The position numbers were made by a program, and so were the translations under genes. A DNA stretch of 54,937 bases from Natrinema limicola JCM 13563 (GTDB lineage: Archaea; Halobacteriota; Halobacteria; Halobacteriales; Natrialbaceae). Positions 18,552-27,433 of this stretch are shown here, one piece after another. The notes under the pieces were generated by a model that did not search any database, was not told the origin of the DNA, and saw only the letters and a program-made list of their open reading frames with translations. The DNA lies in assembly GCF_000337475.1 (NCBI RefSeq), contig NZ_AOIT01000039.1, forward strand, positions 1 to 54,937, in the 5' to 3' direction. The first letter of the stretch is position 1, and every line of letters begins with the position of its first letter.

Positions 18552-20090
18552 TCAGCGGGTCCAGAAGCCACCAGTAAACAGCACGAGCACGGGGATGATC
18601 TCGAGGCGACCGATCCACATGAGAAAGACCATCAGGAGCTTCGAGCTATCGGGGAACGCGAGGTAGCTCCCGAAGGGGCCGACCGAGCCGAACCCAGGAC
18701 CGATGTTGCCGATCGTCGCGAGGCTGGCGCTGAACGCCTCGAGCGGCGTCAGCGTGTAGCCGATGCGACTCGCATCGAGCGCGATGAACAGCGTCGCGAT
18801 GGCGAAGATGAGGAGATACATGAACGTGAAGCCGAGCACGCCGCGGATCGCGTCTTCGTCGACGACGTTGCCGCCGAGGCGGATCGGCCGGACGACTTCG
18901 GGGTGGGAGGCCGTGAACAGTTCCCGTCGAAGGACCTTGAAAATGATCACCCAGCGAACCACCTTGACGCCACCGCCGGTCGAGCCAGCGGAGCCGCCGA
19001 CGAGCATGGCAAAGAGCAGGACGATCTTCCCCGTCGAGGTCCACTCGACGAAGTCGCTGGTCGCGTAGCCGGTCGAGGTCAACAGCGACGCGATCTGGAA
19101 GGCACTCTGTCGCAGCGAGTTCTCGAGAACACCCTCAGTGACGCCGCCCAGTCCCGAAAGTGCCGGCGCGGTACCCGTATAGAGCATCCCGGCGAGGAGA
19201 ACGCTCAGCCCGGCGATCGCGGCAATGTAGGCGCGAAACTCGGAGTTGCGAACGAAGCGGTGGCCCTCGCCGCTGAAGACGTGCCAGAACAGGGCGAAGT
19301 TCGTCCCGGCGATGATCATGAAGGGGATCGCCGTCCACTGGACGATTGCCGAAAAGGCCGCGACGCTGTCAGCCTCTGGCGAGAACCCACCGGTCGGAAG
19401 CGTCGTGAACCCGTGGGCGATGGCGTTGTATAGCCCCATATTAGGAGCCATCCCCGCGAGATGAAAGCCATAGAGCAACGCGATGTAGACCGCGGTGAAG
19501 GCGAAGTAGACGAGCCAGAGGATCCGCGCCGTCTCGGCGATCCGCGGCGTCAGTTTCTGTAGCTCCGGACCCGGCGCTTCCGACTCGATGAGTTGGGCAC
19601 CGCTGACGGCAACCTCCGGCAAGATCGCGACCATCAACACGATGATCCCCATCCCGCCGAGCCACTGGGTGAGCTGTCGCCACATCATCACGGCGTGGGA
19701 GTGTTGTTCCAGCGAAATCTCCCCGAGGACGGTGGCCCCGGTCGTCGTGAAGCCGGACATCGACTCGAACAGCGCGTTGACGGGATCAGCGAGCGTCGAT
19801 TCGGTTCCCCAGCCCGCAAGCACGTACGGAACCGCGCCGACGGCGGCGACGGCGAGCCACGAGATCGCGACGAACAGCATCGCTTCACGGATCTGCAGGT
19901 CCGGCTCGAGGTCGAGTTGCTCGAGGCCGTGGCCAACGGCGATCGTCAGTGCGATCGTCGCGACGAACGGGAACACCGGGTCACCGTAAATGAGTGCCAC
20001 GACGATCGGGATCACTAACGGAACGGAGAGATACTTGAGGACGGTCCCGACGAGCGCGAAGCTGGCGCGCCACTCAGTTCGGAGCCGCAT
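18552..20090 (-). CDS. trkH: TrkH-type potassium uptake membrane subunit (copy 1)
   Basis: A 512-residue K+ translocating subunit with about ten membrane helices in four pore-like repeats. The four filter segments can be picked out: SMSGFTTTGATVL, GFTTLPTGGFSPE, LTSTGYATSDF and ATIGNIGPGFGSVG, each with the central glycine. Between repeats 3 and 4 lies GGSAGSTGGGVKVVRW, the conserved loop region. It works with a cytoplasmic TrkA NAD(H)-binding subunit, two candidates of which lie within 5 kb. ATG 20090 (MRLRTEW) was chosen; an ATG 12 nt upstream is in frame. It is convergent with ipk. Confidence 0.93.
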   Translation of the reverse strand: MRLRTEWRASFALVGTVLKYLSVPLVIPIVVALIYGDPVFPFVATIALTIAVGHGLEQLDLEPDLQIREAMLFVAISWLAVAAVGAVPYVLAGWGTESTLADPVNALFESMSGFTTTGATVLGEISLEQHSHAVMMWRQLTQWLGGMGIIVLMVAILPEVAVSGAQLIESEAPGPELQKLTPRIAETARILWLVYFAFTAVYIALLYGFHLAGMAPNMGLYNAIAHGFTTLPTGGFSPEADSVAAFSAIVQWTAIPFMIIAGTNFALFWHVFSGEGHRFVRNSEFRAYIAAIAGLSVLLAGMLYTGTAPALSGLGGVTEGVLENSLRQSAFQIASLLTSTGYATSDFVEWTSTGKIVLLFAMLVGGSAGSTGGGVKVVRWVIIFKVLRRELFTASHPEVVRPIRLGGNVVDEDAIRGVLGFTFMYLLIFAIATLFIALDASRIGYTLTPLEAFSASLATIGNIGPGFGSVGPFGSYLAFPDSSKLLMVFLMWIGRLEIIPVLVLFTGGFWTR

Positions 20091-20294
20091 AGAACACCCC
20101 ACTCACGGAGTCACGTCTGGACACGGTTGTAACGGCATTTCGCTAAGGCCGTAATGAATCCATCGTGACCGACGCGCTGCCCGGCATCGTCGCTCCGGCA
20201 GCCGCTCGCTCCGTACGGCGGAGTGTGTTGTGTCCGATCACCACCGCGAGCGCCGGTCCTGGACTCGTACAACCGACTGAGACGGGAACAGGTA

Positions 20295-20302
20295 CTTTAT
20301 AC
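20295..20302 (+). promoter_or_regulatory. TATA element of the 80-aa membrane protein gene
   Basis: CTTTATAC, 21 nt before the ATG at 20324, supports independent leaderless expression of the small gene. The rest of 20091-20290 shows no gene. Confidence 0.5.
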
Positions 20303-20323
20303 GAATCGTGTGTAGTGTGACCT

Positions 20324-20566
20324 ATGGACGCACGATTGCCAAGTGTTCGCCACCCACACTCGTTTTACGACGTGTTCGGCGTCGTCGCTGCGGCAGTGGC
20401 GATCATGGCTCTCGTCCTCATGATTCGACATGGATCGATCGTCCGGATCGAGATGGTCGCATTCATGGCGATCGTCTTTCTGTGGGCCGGGTGGGCGATC
20501 GAGCGAATTCTGACCGAATCAGAGGAACAGTCGAAGCGACGGCAACGACCGCCCTGGGATCAGTAA
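20324..20566 (+). CDS. Small two-helix membrane protein beside Trk genes
   Basis: An 80-residue protein with two predicted transmembrane helices (about residues 17-35, FGVVAAAVAIMALVLMI, and 43-61, VAFMAIVFLWAGWAIE) joined by a short loop, ending in a charged tail EEQSKRRQRPPWD. I recognise no family. It lies between divergent trkH and the trkA gene and has its own TATA element. A role as a small partner of the K+ transporter is only suggested by position. Confidence 0.6.
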   Translation: MDARLPSVRHPHSFYDVFGVVAAAVAIMALVLMIRHGSIVRIEMVAFMAIVFLWAGWAIERILTESEEQSKRRQRPPWDQ

Positions 20567-20639
20567 CGGTGCTGGCTGCCCGCCGACCGAACGCAGTCGA
20601 CTGTCGCTCGAGGTCGTGGGATAGACGGTTGGGAAGCGG

Positions 20640-20647
20640 TATATTTT
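20640..20647 (+). promoter_or_regulatory. TATA element of trkA
   Basis: TATATTTT, 27 nt before the trkA ATG. Confidence 0.55.
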
Positions 20648-20674
20648 CATCGGAGACGAAAGAAACCCGACGTA

Positions 20675-21361
20675 ATGTACATCATCGTCGTCGGCGCGGG
20701 TGATATCGGGATCCCGCTGATCGATATCGCGACCCAATCGGGAAACGAGGTCGTCGTCATCGAGAAAGACCCCGAACGCGCGGATCGGGCCGCCGGTGAG
20801 TACGACTGCCTGATCTTAAACGACGACGCGACGGCGCATGAAGCGCTCATCGACGCCGGGATCGGGAAGGCCGACGCCCTGATCAGCACGACCGACCGGG
20901 ACGCGACCAACATCATGGTCTGTCTGCTCGCACAGGAACACAACGTTCCCGCGATCGTGTCGGTCGTCCACGATCCCGATCACATGAACGTGTTCCGCCA
21001 GATCGGCGTCAACACGATGGAGAACCCCCAGGAACTCATCGCCGAGTATCTCTACCGGTCGGTCGCGCGCCCGGCGATCGTCGACTACATGCGAATCGGC
21101 GAGGAGGCGGAGGTGTTCGAGATCCGTGTCAGCGAAAACGCGCCGATCGTCGGGAAGACGATCCTCGAGGCCGCGAACGAGGGAATCATTCCCGACGACG
21201 TTCTGATCGTCGCCATCGAACGCGAAGGACAGGAGTCGCCGCTTACGCCACAGGGAAGTACGACTATCCAGACCGGCGATCTGCTGACCGTCTACTCGGG
21301 CTTCGGTGCCGACCCCGAACTCACGAACGTGTTCGGCCACTACGAGGACCGGGTAAAATGA
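20675..21361 (+). CDS. trkA: TrkA-type potassium regulatory subunit (one RCK module)
   Basis: Cytoplasmic NAD(H)/nucleotide-binding gating subunit of a Trk/Ktr transporter. The 228-residue protein has an RCK_N Rossmann domain starting MYIIVVGAGDIGIPL with the acidic end of beta-2 in VVVIEKD, and an RCK_C domain from about residue 140 to the end (GKTILEAANEGIIPDDVLIVA, TPQGSTTIQTGDLLTVY). This is the single-module KtrA-like form. It precedes a trkH gene on the same strand by 114 bp and probably pairs with it, although each has its own TATA element. Confidence 0.92.
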   Translation: MYIIVVGAGDIGIPLIDIATQSGNEVVVIEKDPERADRAAGEYDCLILNDDATAHEALIDAGIGKADALISTTDRDATNIMVCLLAQEHNVPAIVSVVHDPDHMNVFRQIGVNTMENPQELIAEYLYRSVARPAIVDYMRIGEEAEVFEIRVSENAPIVGKTILEAANEGIIPDDVLIVAIEREGQESPLTPQGSTTIQTGDLLTVYSGFGADPELTNVFGHYEDRVK

Positions 21362-21443
21362 TGACCGACCCAGACGGCGATGGACTCACAGCGATCGACG
21401 GGGGTTGTGAGCGCAGACTCGAGCACGTCACGGTTTCGACGTG

Positions 21444-21449
21444 TATATC
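21444..21449 (+). promoter_or_regulatory. TATA element of trkH copy 2
   Basis: TATATC, 26 nt before the chosen ATG at 21476; decides against the in-frame ATG at 21380, which precedes the element. Confidence 0.5.
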
Positions 21450-21475
21450 AACCGCGGCGGGGCAGTGAGCGATAC

Positions 21476-23026
21476 ATGAACGGGGCGGCGGCAACGATCG
21501 GTCGAGACCTCGGGCGGATCTTTCAGGCGTTGGCCGGCCTCCTGTTCGTCTCGTTGCTTGTCCCGCTGGTCTGGGGCGAGTACTGGGCGATGCCGGCATT
21601 GTTCATCTCTGGACTCGTGCCGTTCGTCATCGGCTATGCTCTGACAGCGCGGTTTCAGGGAGCCACCCAGCCGAGCAAGTTACACGGGATGATTATCGCC
21701 GCGACAGGCTGGTTCTGCGTCGCGCTTTTCGGCTCGCTGCCGTTTCTGTTCATCGCGTGGACGCTCGAGGTCGGCCTCCCGTTTGTAGAGACGCCATCCC
21801 AGACGGCGACGCTCGCAGCGTTTACTGACCCGCTCAACGCCGTCTTCGAGAGCATGAGCGGCTTTACTGGCACCGGGCTGACGATGACCGACAACGAGGA
21901 GGTCTTGCCGCGAACGCTGCAGTGGTGGCGGTCGTTCATCGAGTGGGTCGGCGGTGTCGGCGTGATCGTCCTCACGACAGCGATCCTCTCACGGCCCGGC
22001 AGTGGCTCGTTGACGCTCTACGAAAGCGAAGCCCGCTCCGAGCGGATTCATCCGAGTATCGTCTCGACGGTGCAGACGATCTGGTGGATCTTCCTGCTCT
22101 TTACGTTCGTCTCGATCCTGCTGCTGTGGGTCGTCGGCATGCCGCTCTGGGGGGCAATCAACCACGCCATGACCGGGCTTTCGACCGGCGGATTCTCGAT
22201 CACCGACAACTCGATTGCCACCTACGATAGCGCCGCTATCGACTTTGCACTCATACCGATCATGCTGCTTGGCAGTATCGCGTTCCCGGTTCACTATCTC
22301 ATCCTGCAGGGAGATCTCCGAAACTTCTATACAGATCTCCAGACCCGATGGGTGTTCATCTACATGAGCGCCGGGACGGTCGTGCTCACTGCGCTGGTGT
22401 ACGCCACCGACACGTACGACACCCTGTTTACCGCGTTTCGCTACAGTTCCTTCCAGTTCGTCTCGGCGGCGACCTGTGCTGGCTTTCAGACCGCAGTCGA
22501 CACGACCAACGTGGCGCTTGGCCGGTGGCCGGCACAGGCCCAGCTCATCGTGGCCTTTGGGATGATCGTCGGTGGCGCAGCCGGGTCGACAGCCGGCGGG
22601 ATCAAGCTGATTCGGTCGATCACGCTTCTCAAGGGGATCCGCTTTCGAGTCGCGGAGGTCTTCTATCCCGAAACCGCCGTTCGCCGGCTGAAAATCAACG
22701 GTCGCCGCCTTGACGAACGGGAGGTCCGCCAAGAGTTCGAAGAAGCGGCCATCATCAGCTTCCTCTGGTTCGTCTTCCTTGCGGCCGGTACCTTCGGCCT
22801 CCTTGTTATTCTTCCACAGGGCGAGTATACCCTCGAGAACGTCATCTTCGAGGTCGCCAGCGCCCAGGGCAACGTCGGGCTCTCTGCGGGTATCACCGGC
22901 CCAGAATCGCTGCCGACACTTGGGAAAGTCATGTTCCTGTTCAACATGTGGATCGGTCGCCTCGAGATCATTCCCGTGCTCGTCACGCTACGGACGATCC
23001 TCGACCGTGGAGGCCTGTACCGATGA
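21476..23026 (+). CDS. trkH: TrkH-type potassium uptake membrane subunit (copy 2)
   Basis: A 516-residue K+ transport subunit. The four filter-like segments are SMSGFTGTGLTM, MTGLSTGGFSIT, SAATCAGFQTAV and SAQGNVGLSAGI, with the GGAAGSTAGGIKLIRS loop before the last repeat. It is clearly diverged from copy 1, so the two are not a recent duplication. A 69-aa membrane protein overlaps its stop by 4 nt, and a two-module TrkA lies convergent beyond that. Confidence 0.93.
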   Translation: MNGAAATIGRDLGRIFQALAGLLFVSLLVPLVWGEYWAMPALFISGLVPFVIGYALTARFQGATQPSKLHGMIIAATGWFCVALFGSLPFLFIAWTLEVGLPFVETPSQTATLAAFTDPLNAVFESMSGFTGTGLTMTDNEEVLPRTLQWWRSFIEWVGGVGVIVLTTAILSRPGSGSLTLYESEARSERIHPSIVSTVQTIWWIFLLFTFVSILLLWVVGMPLWGAINHAMTGLSTGGFSITDNSIATYDSAAIDFALIPIMLLGSIAFPVHYLILQGDLRNFYTDLQTRWVFIYMSAGTVVLTALVYATDTYDTLFTAFRYSSFQFVSAATCAGFQTAVDTTNVALGRWPAQAQLIVAFGMIVGGAAGSTAGGIKLIRSITLLKGIRFRVAEVFYPETAVRRLKINGRRLDEREVRQEFEEAAIISFLWFVFLAAGTFGLLVILPQGEYTLENVIFEVASAQGNVGLSAGITGPESLPTLGKVMFLFNMWIGRLEIIPVLVTLRTILDRGGLYR

Positions 23027-23232
23027 AGATCGGTGATCTCCCGTACGTCGGCGATCCGCTCGAGGAGGGTGCCGAAGATCGGGTCTTCGATTCGCTCTTG
23101 TTGCTTGGCCCGGTCATCGTCGCGCTCATCGCCGTCCTCGGACGGTCGGCACTGACGACCGGTATCGCGATCGCGTATCTCTCGAGTTTCGTCGGCTACG
23201 TTCTCTATCGGGGCGTTCTCGAGGGCGCATGA
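23023..23232 (+). CDS. Small two-helix membrane protein coupled to trkH
   Basis: A 69-residue protein starting inside the trkH stop (ATGA overlap), hence likely coexpressed at a fixed ratio. After a polar start (MKIGDLPYVGDPLEEGAED) there are two hydrophobic segments, LLLLGPVIVALIAVLG (about 27-42) and TGIAIAYLSSFVGYVLYRG (about 46-64). No family recognised. It differs in sequence from the 80-aa membrane protein at 20324, although both are two-helix proteins next to trkH genes. Confidence 0.65.
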   Translation: MKIGDLPYVGDPLEEGAEDRVFDSLLLLGPVIVALIAVLGRSALTTGIAIAYLSSFVGYVLYRGVLEGA

Positions 23233-23244
23233 CGCCGATCAGAA

Positions 23245-24576
23245 TCAGATCAGCTCGACGACCTCGTCGAGCACAGCCGCGTCGACGAACACGATCACGT
23301 GATCGCCGGGCTGGACGGCCGTCGAGCCCCGCGGCGTGATGTGCTCACCGCCGCGGGAAATCGCACCGATGACGACGCCATCCGGCAGTTCGGCCGCTGC
23401 GTCAACGATGTCCTGCCCAACGAGGACGCTATCGGGGCCGACCTCGATCTCGATGACTTCGGCGCGAGCGTGCTCGAGCATCGCGATCTTCTCGGTGTGG
23501 TCGGTCCGGGTAAAGCGGATGATCTCCTCAGCAGTCTCCTCGCGGGGGTTGACCGCGACGTCGACGCCGACGGTCTCGAAGAGATCGGCGTACTCGGGCG
23601 TTTCGATAATGGCGACGGTCCGATCGACGCCGAGTCTGTCGGCTAATAGTGAGACGAGCAGGTTCTTCTCGTCGCTGTCTAAGGCCGCGACGACGACGTC
23701 GGCCTCACCGACGTGTTCGCGGGCGAGGAACTCGGAGTTGGTCGCGTCGCTTTCCATGACCATCGTATTCGGCAGCGCTTCGGCGACCTCGCGGGCTCGC
23801 TCGTGATCCTGTTCGATCAGCCGCGGCCGGAAGCCGTGTTCTTCGAACTCGCGGGCGGCCTGAAACCCGATCTCGCTCGCGCCGACGATGACGACTTCCT
23901 CGGTGTCGTCCGGCGTCGTCGCGACCTCGTCGGCGAAATCGTGCATCGAGTCCGGGCTGCCGATGACGACGACCCGATCACACGCTCGGATGACGGTGTC
24001 ACCCCGCGTGACGATCATCTCGTCGTCCCGGAAGATCGCCGCGAAGGTCAGCGAGTCATAGCAGTCCGCCTCGCTGACCGTCCGGTCGACGATCGGGCTG
24101 TCTTCTGGAATGTCGAACTCGGCCATGCGTACGAGCCCACCAGCGAACGTATCGACGTCGTGAGCGCTTGGCAACCCGGAAATCCGGAAGATCGTCTGTG
24201 CAGTCAGGAGGTCGGTACAGACCATGAAGTCGACGCCGAACGCCCCCTGTGAGCCCTGCCACGTCTCGAGCAGCGTCCGCCGGCGGACGCGGGCGATCGT
24301 GAAGACTTCAGACGTGGCTTTCGCCGCGCCACAGACGACCGCGTTGGTCTCGTCGTTGTCGGTACAGGCGATGACGAGCCCAGCTTGCTCGAGGCCGGCC
24401 TCGCGCAACACCTCGAGGTCGGTCCCGTCGCCGCGGATCGTGAGGACATCGAGCTCGTAGGTGAGCGCCTCGGTCACGTCGCCGTCGCGGTCGACGACGA
24501 CGACATCGTGGGTGTCCTCGAGATTCGCGGCGATCGACCGCCCGACTTCACCGGCACCGACAATGATTACGTACAC
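23245..24576 (-). CDS. trkA: TrkA-type protein with two RCK modules
   Basis: A 443-residue regulatory subunit in the tandem form: RCK_N1 (VYVIIVGAGEVGRSIA), RCK_C1 (about 140-220), RCK_N2 (VVIVGASEIGFQAAREF, near 230) and RCK_C2 at the C-terminus (VGQDIVDAAAELPDGVVIGA, PRGSTAVQPGDHVIVF). The start is a GTG at 24576, immediately before the Rossmann strand; reading further upstream gives a non-family extension. Probable partner of one of the two TrkH subunits, most simply the convergent trkH copy 2 or copy 1 on the same strand. Confidence 0.92.
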   Translation of the reverse strand: MYVIIVGAGEVGRSIAANLEDTHDVVVVDRDGDVTEALTYELDVLTIRGDGTDLEVLREAGLEQAGLVIACTDNDETNAVVCGAAKATSEVFTIARVRRRTLLETWQGSQGAFGVDFMVCTDLLTAQTIFRISGLPSAHDVDTFAGGLVRMAEFDIPEDSPIVDRTVSEADCYDSLTFAAIFRDDEMIVTRGDTVIRACDRVVVIGSPDSMHDFADEVATTPDDTEEVVIVGASEIGFQAAREFEEHGFRPRLIEQDHERAREVAEALPNTMVMESDATNSEFLAREHVGEADVVVAALDSDEKNLLVSLLADRLGVDRTVAIIETPEYADLFETVGVDVAVNPREETAEEIIRFTRTDHTEKIAMLEHARAEVIEIEVGPDSVLVGQDIVDAAAELPDGVVIGAISRGGEHITPRGSTAVQPGDHVIVFVDAAVLDEVVELI

Positions 24577-24741
24577 GACGATCCCTCCGAAAGCATGCGT
24601 ACTGAAACCGTATTTCGGGGCGACCGGGAAATGGATTACGATGCGCGAAGACGGGCTGAGCGGCGCGGTAGGCCGGCGATGTTGGACACGCAAGAACCCC
24701 ATTACCGAGACGGATACGAACCGATGAGCTAACCCACTGTG

Positions 24742-24749
24742 TTTTTAAG
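24742..24749 (+). promoter_or_regulatory. Promoter (TATA) of the RNase J operon
   Basis: TTTTTAAG predicts transcription from about 24772, leaving a leader near 180 nt before the ATG at 24953, unusually long for a haloarchaeon. The stretch 24577-24741 upstream shows no gene. Confidence 0.55.
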
Positions 24750-24771
24750 ACCTGGGCGTGTACGAGCACAT

Positions 24772-24952
24772 AGCGAAACCCGCGGGCAAGTGCGTTCGGG
24801 GCCTCCGATGTCGGAGGCCGGCCGGAGACTGGTTGTCTCCGCGAGCGCATAGCGGGATGGCCGACGCGCTGCAAGACGCCGGGGCCGAACAACCAGGAGT
24901 CCGCGGACCGTTTCGATGAGAGTCCACAACGCGGCTTTCAGTGCTACGAACC
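24772..24952 (+). ncRNA. Structured 5' leader (or small RNA) upstream of RNase J
   Basis: The segment contains a perfect hairpin GGCCTCCG/CGGAGGCC with ATGT loop (24800-24819), a second hairpin GGAGAC/GTCTCC (24824-24840), and an AGCGC/GCGCT pairing (24844-24870). The second hairpin competes with an 8-bp long-range pairing, CTGGTTGT (24829-24836) with ACAACCAG (24889-24896). No SRP RNA or RNase P RNA consensus was seen. It may be a regulatory leader or an independent small RNA such as an H/ACA guide; ACA trinucleotides occur near the 3' end but no guide pocket was established. Confidence 0.4.
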
Positions 24953-26305
24953 ATGGAAATCGAAATTGCAACGATTGGCGGCTACGAAGCGGTTGGACGG
25001 CAGATGACTGCCGTCCGCGCCGGCGACGACGTCGTCATCTTCGACATGGGTCTGAACCTCTCGAAGGTACTGATCCACGACAACGTCGAAACCGAACGGA
25101 TGCACAGTCTCGACCTGATCGACATGGGCGCGATCCCCGACGACCGGGTCATGAGCGACCTCGAGGGCGACGTCCAGGCGATCGTTCCCACCCACGGGCA
25201 CCTTGATCACATCGGTGCCATCTCGAAGCTGGCCCACCGGTACAACGCACCGGTCGTCGCCACGCCGTTTACGATCGAGCTGGTCAAACAGCAGATCGAG
25301 GGCGAACAGAAGTTCGGCGTCGAGAACGACCTGATCAAGATGGAGGCCGGCGAAACGATGTCGATCGGCGACAGCGGAAAGGTCGACCTCGAGTTCGTCA
25401 ACGTTACCCACTCGATCATCGACGCGATTAACCCCGTCCTCCACACGCCCGAGGGCGCGATCGTCTACGGGCTGGACAAACGGATGGACCACACGCCCGT
25501 CATCGGCGACCCGATCGACATGGAGCGGTTCCGTGAGATCGGTCGCGAGGGAGAGGGCGTCCTCTGTTATATCGAGGACTGTACCAACGCCAACAAGAAG
25601 GGCCGGACGCCGTCGGAAAACGTCGCCCGCGAACACCTCCGGGACGTCCTCTACAGCATGGAGGACTACGACGGCGGGATCGTCGCGACGACGTTCTCGA
25701 GTCACATCGCACGCGTCAAGAGCCTCGTCGAGTTCGCCGAGGATATCGGCCGCCAGCCCGTCTTGCTGGGTCGGTCGATGGAGAAATACTCGGGCACTGC
25801 AGAACGATTGGACTTCGTCGACTTCCCGTCGGATCTGGGCATGTTCGGCCACCGCAAGTCCGTCGACCGGACCTTCAAGCGGATCATGAACGAAGGCAAG
25901 GAGGACTACCTGCCCGTCGTCACCGGCCACCAGGGCGAGCCCCGTGCGATGCTCACCCGGATGGCCCGCGGCGAAACGCCCTACGAGCTCGACGACGGCG
26001 ACAAGGTCGTTTTCTCGGCCCGTGTGATTCCGGAGCCGACCAACGAGGGGCAGCGCTACCAGGCCGAGAAACTGCTCGGGATGCAGGGCGCGCGCATCTA
26101 CGACGACATTCACGTTTCGGGCCACCTCTGTCAGGAAGGCCACTACGAAATGTTAGACGCGCTCCAGCCCCAGCACGTCATTCCGGCTCATCAAGACATG
26201 AAAGGGTTCTCGGGCTACGTCGACCTCGCCTCGAACGAGGGATACACGCTCGGACGGGATCTCCACGTCACGCGCAACGGGAACCTCATCCAGCTCGTCG
26301 ACTGA
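24953..26305 (+). CDS. Ribonuclease J (archaeal aRNase J)
   Basis: Metallo-beta-lactamase/beta-CASP exonuclease of RNA degradation, 5'-to-3' acting in archaea. The 450-residue protein has the metal motif [11 protein letters not shown] (about residues 82-92), the beta-CASP region with [30 protein letters not shown], and the C-terminal [15 protein letters not shown] plus [13 protein letters not shown] metal/Casp motifs. Start at 24953 ([12 protein letters not shown]) is family-like; the ATG four codons upstream is rejected. One base separates it from the prenyl diphosphate synthase gene, a pairing common in archaea. Confidence 0.93.
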   Translation: MEIEIATIGGYEAVGRQMTAVRAGDDVVIFDMGLNLSKVLIHDNVETERMHSLDLIDMGAIPDDRVMSDLEGDVQAIVPTHGHLDHIGAISKLAHRYNAPVVATPFTIELVKQQIEGEQKFGVENDLIKMEAGETMSIGDSGKVDLEFVNVTHSIIDAINPVLHTPEGAIVYGLDKRMDHTPVIGDPIDMERFREIGREGEGVLCYIEDCTNANKKGRTPSENVAREHLRDVLYSMEDYDGGIVATTFSSHIARVKSLVEFAEDIGRQPVLLGRSMEKYSGTAERLDFVDFPSDLGMFGHRKSVDRTFKRIMNEGKEDYLPVVTGHQGEPRAMLTRMARGETPYELDDGDKVVFSARVIPEPTNEGQRYQAEKLLGMQGARIYDDIHVSGHLCQEGHYEMLDALQPQHVIPAHQDMKGFSGYVDLASNEGYTLGRDLHVTRNGNLIQLVD

Positions 26306-26306
26306 T

Positions 26307-27359
26307 ATGACGAGTCCCGAGGCACGCGAACAGGCGGTGCTCGAAGCGGTGCGCAAGCGTCGTGAACTCGTCAACGACGCGATTCCCGAGGAGCTGCCGA
26401 TCCAGCGACCCGAGCGGCTCTACGAAGCCTCTCGATACCTGCTGGACGCGGGCGGCAAGCGGCTCCGGCCGACCGTCTTCCTGACGACAGCGGAGGCGCT
26501 GGCCGACGTCGAGGCGCTTTCGACCGGGTATCGGTCGTTTCCCTCACTCGACGACAGCGGCCCGGTCGACGTGATGGCTGGCGCCGTCAGCGTCGAGGTC
26601 ATCCAGTCGTTTACCCTGATCCACGACGACATCATGGACGACGACGACCTCCGGCGTGGCGTCCCCGCCGTCCACAAGGAGTACGACCTCGAGACGGCCA
26701 TTCTGGCCGGCGACACGCTCTACTCGAAGGCGTTCGAGATCATGCTCGAGACGGACGCGGAGTCAGCCCGTATCGTCGACGCACTCGAGGTCCTCGCGAC
26801 CACCTGTACGGACATCTGCGAAGGGCAGTCGCTCGACGTCACCTTCGAGGAGCGCACCGACGTCTCACCCGACGAGTACCTCGAGATGGTCGAACAGAAG
26901 ACGGCAGTCCTCTACGCAGCGTCGGCGTGTCTGCCAGCGATCTTGCTCGGCGCTGACGACGAGACGATCGACGAGCTCTACGGCTACGGGCTCGACGTCG
27001 GCCGCGCGTTCCAGATTCAGGACGACGTCCTCGACCTGACCGTCCCCAGCGAGCAACTCGGCAAACAGCGGGGCAGCGACCTCGTCGAGAATAAACAGAC
27101 ACTGATCACCGTCCACGCCCGCGAGCAGGGCGTCGACGTCGACAACTTGGTCGACACCGACGATGTCGATGCGGTCACCGAAGCCGAAATCGACGACGCG
27201 GTCGCCGAACTCGAGGCGGCCGGCTCGATCTCCTATGCGAACCAGACTGCTCGCGATCTGGTCGAACGCGGCAAGAACCGACTCGAAGTCCTGCCGGACA
27301 ACGAGGCGCGCGACCTCCTCTGTGACCTCGCGGATTACCTGATCGAACGCGGCTACTAA
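26307..27359 (+). CDS. idsA: Polyprenyl (farnesyl/geranylgeranyl) diphosphate synthase
   Basis: Builds the C15/C20 prenyl chains for archaeal lipids by head-to-tail condensation of IPP. The 350-residue protein has GGKRLRPTVFL, the first aspartate-rich motif LIHDDIMDDDDLRRG (about 107-121) and the second FQIQDDVLDLT (about 236-246). Product length cannot be fixed by eye; the residues before the first motif (SVEVIQSFT) lack an obvious bulky block, compatible with geranylgeranyl products. It follows RNase J by one base and thus shares its leader. Confidence 0.93.
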   Translation: MTSPEAREQAVLEAVRKRRELVNDAIPEELPIQRPERLYEASRYLLDAGGKRLRPTVFLTTAEALADVEALSTGYRSFPSLDDSGPVDVMAGAVSVEVIQSFTLIHDDIMDDDDLRRGVPAVHKEYDLETAILAGDTLYSKAFEIMLETDAESARIVDALEVLATTCTDICEGQSLDVTFEERTDVSPDEYLEMVEQKTAVLYAASACLPAILLGADDETIDELYGYGLDVGRAFQIQDDVLDLTVPSEQLGKQRGSDLVENKQTLITVHAREQGVDVDNLVDTDDVDAVTEAEIDDAVAELEAAGSISYANQTARDLVERGKNRLEVLPDNEARDLLCDLADYLIERGY

Positions 27360-27433
27360 CACAAGTCGCCGCACAGATCGAGCGACACCGCGAATCGCGA
27401 GGGTTTTTGACCGGGCGCGGATAGCACACGGTA

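Noticed and set aside
24772-24952. SRP RNA or RNase P RNA
   Set aside because: The region is too short for either and lacks their conserved sequence elements.
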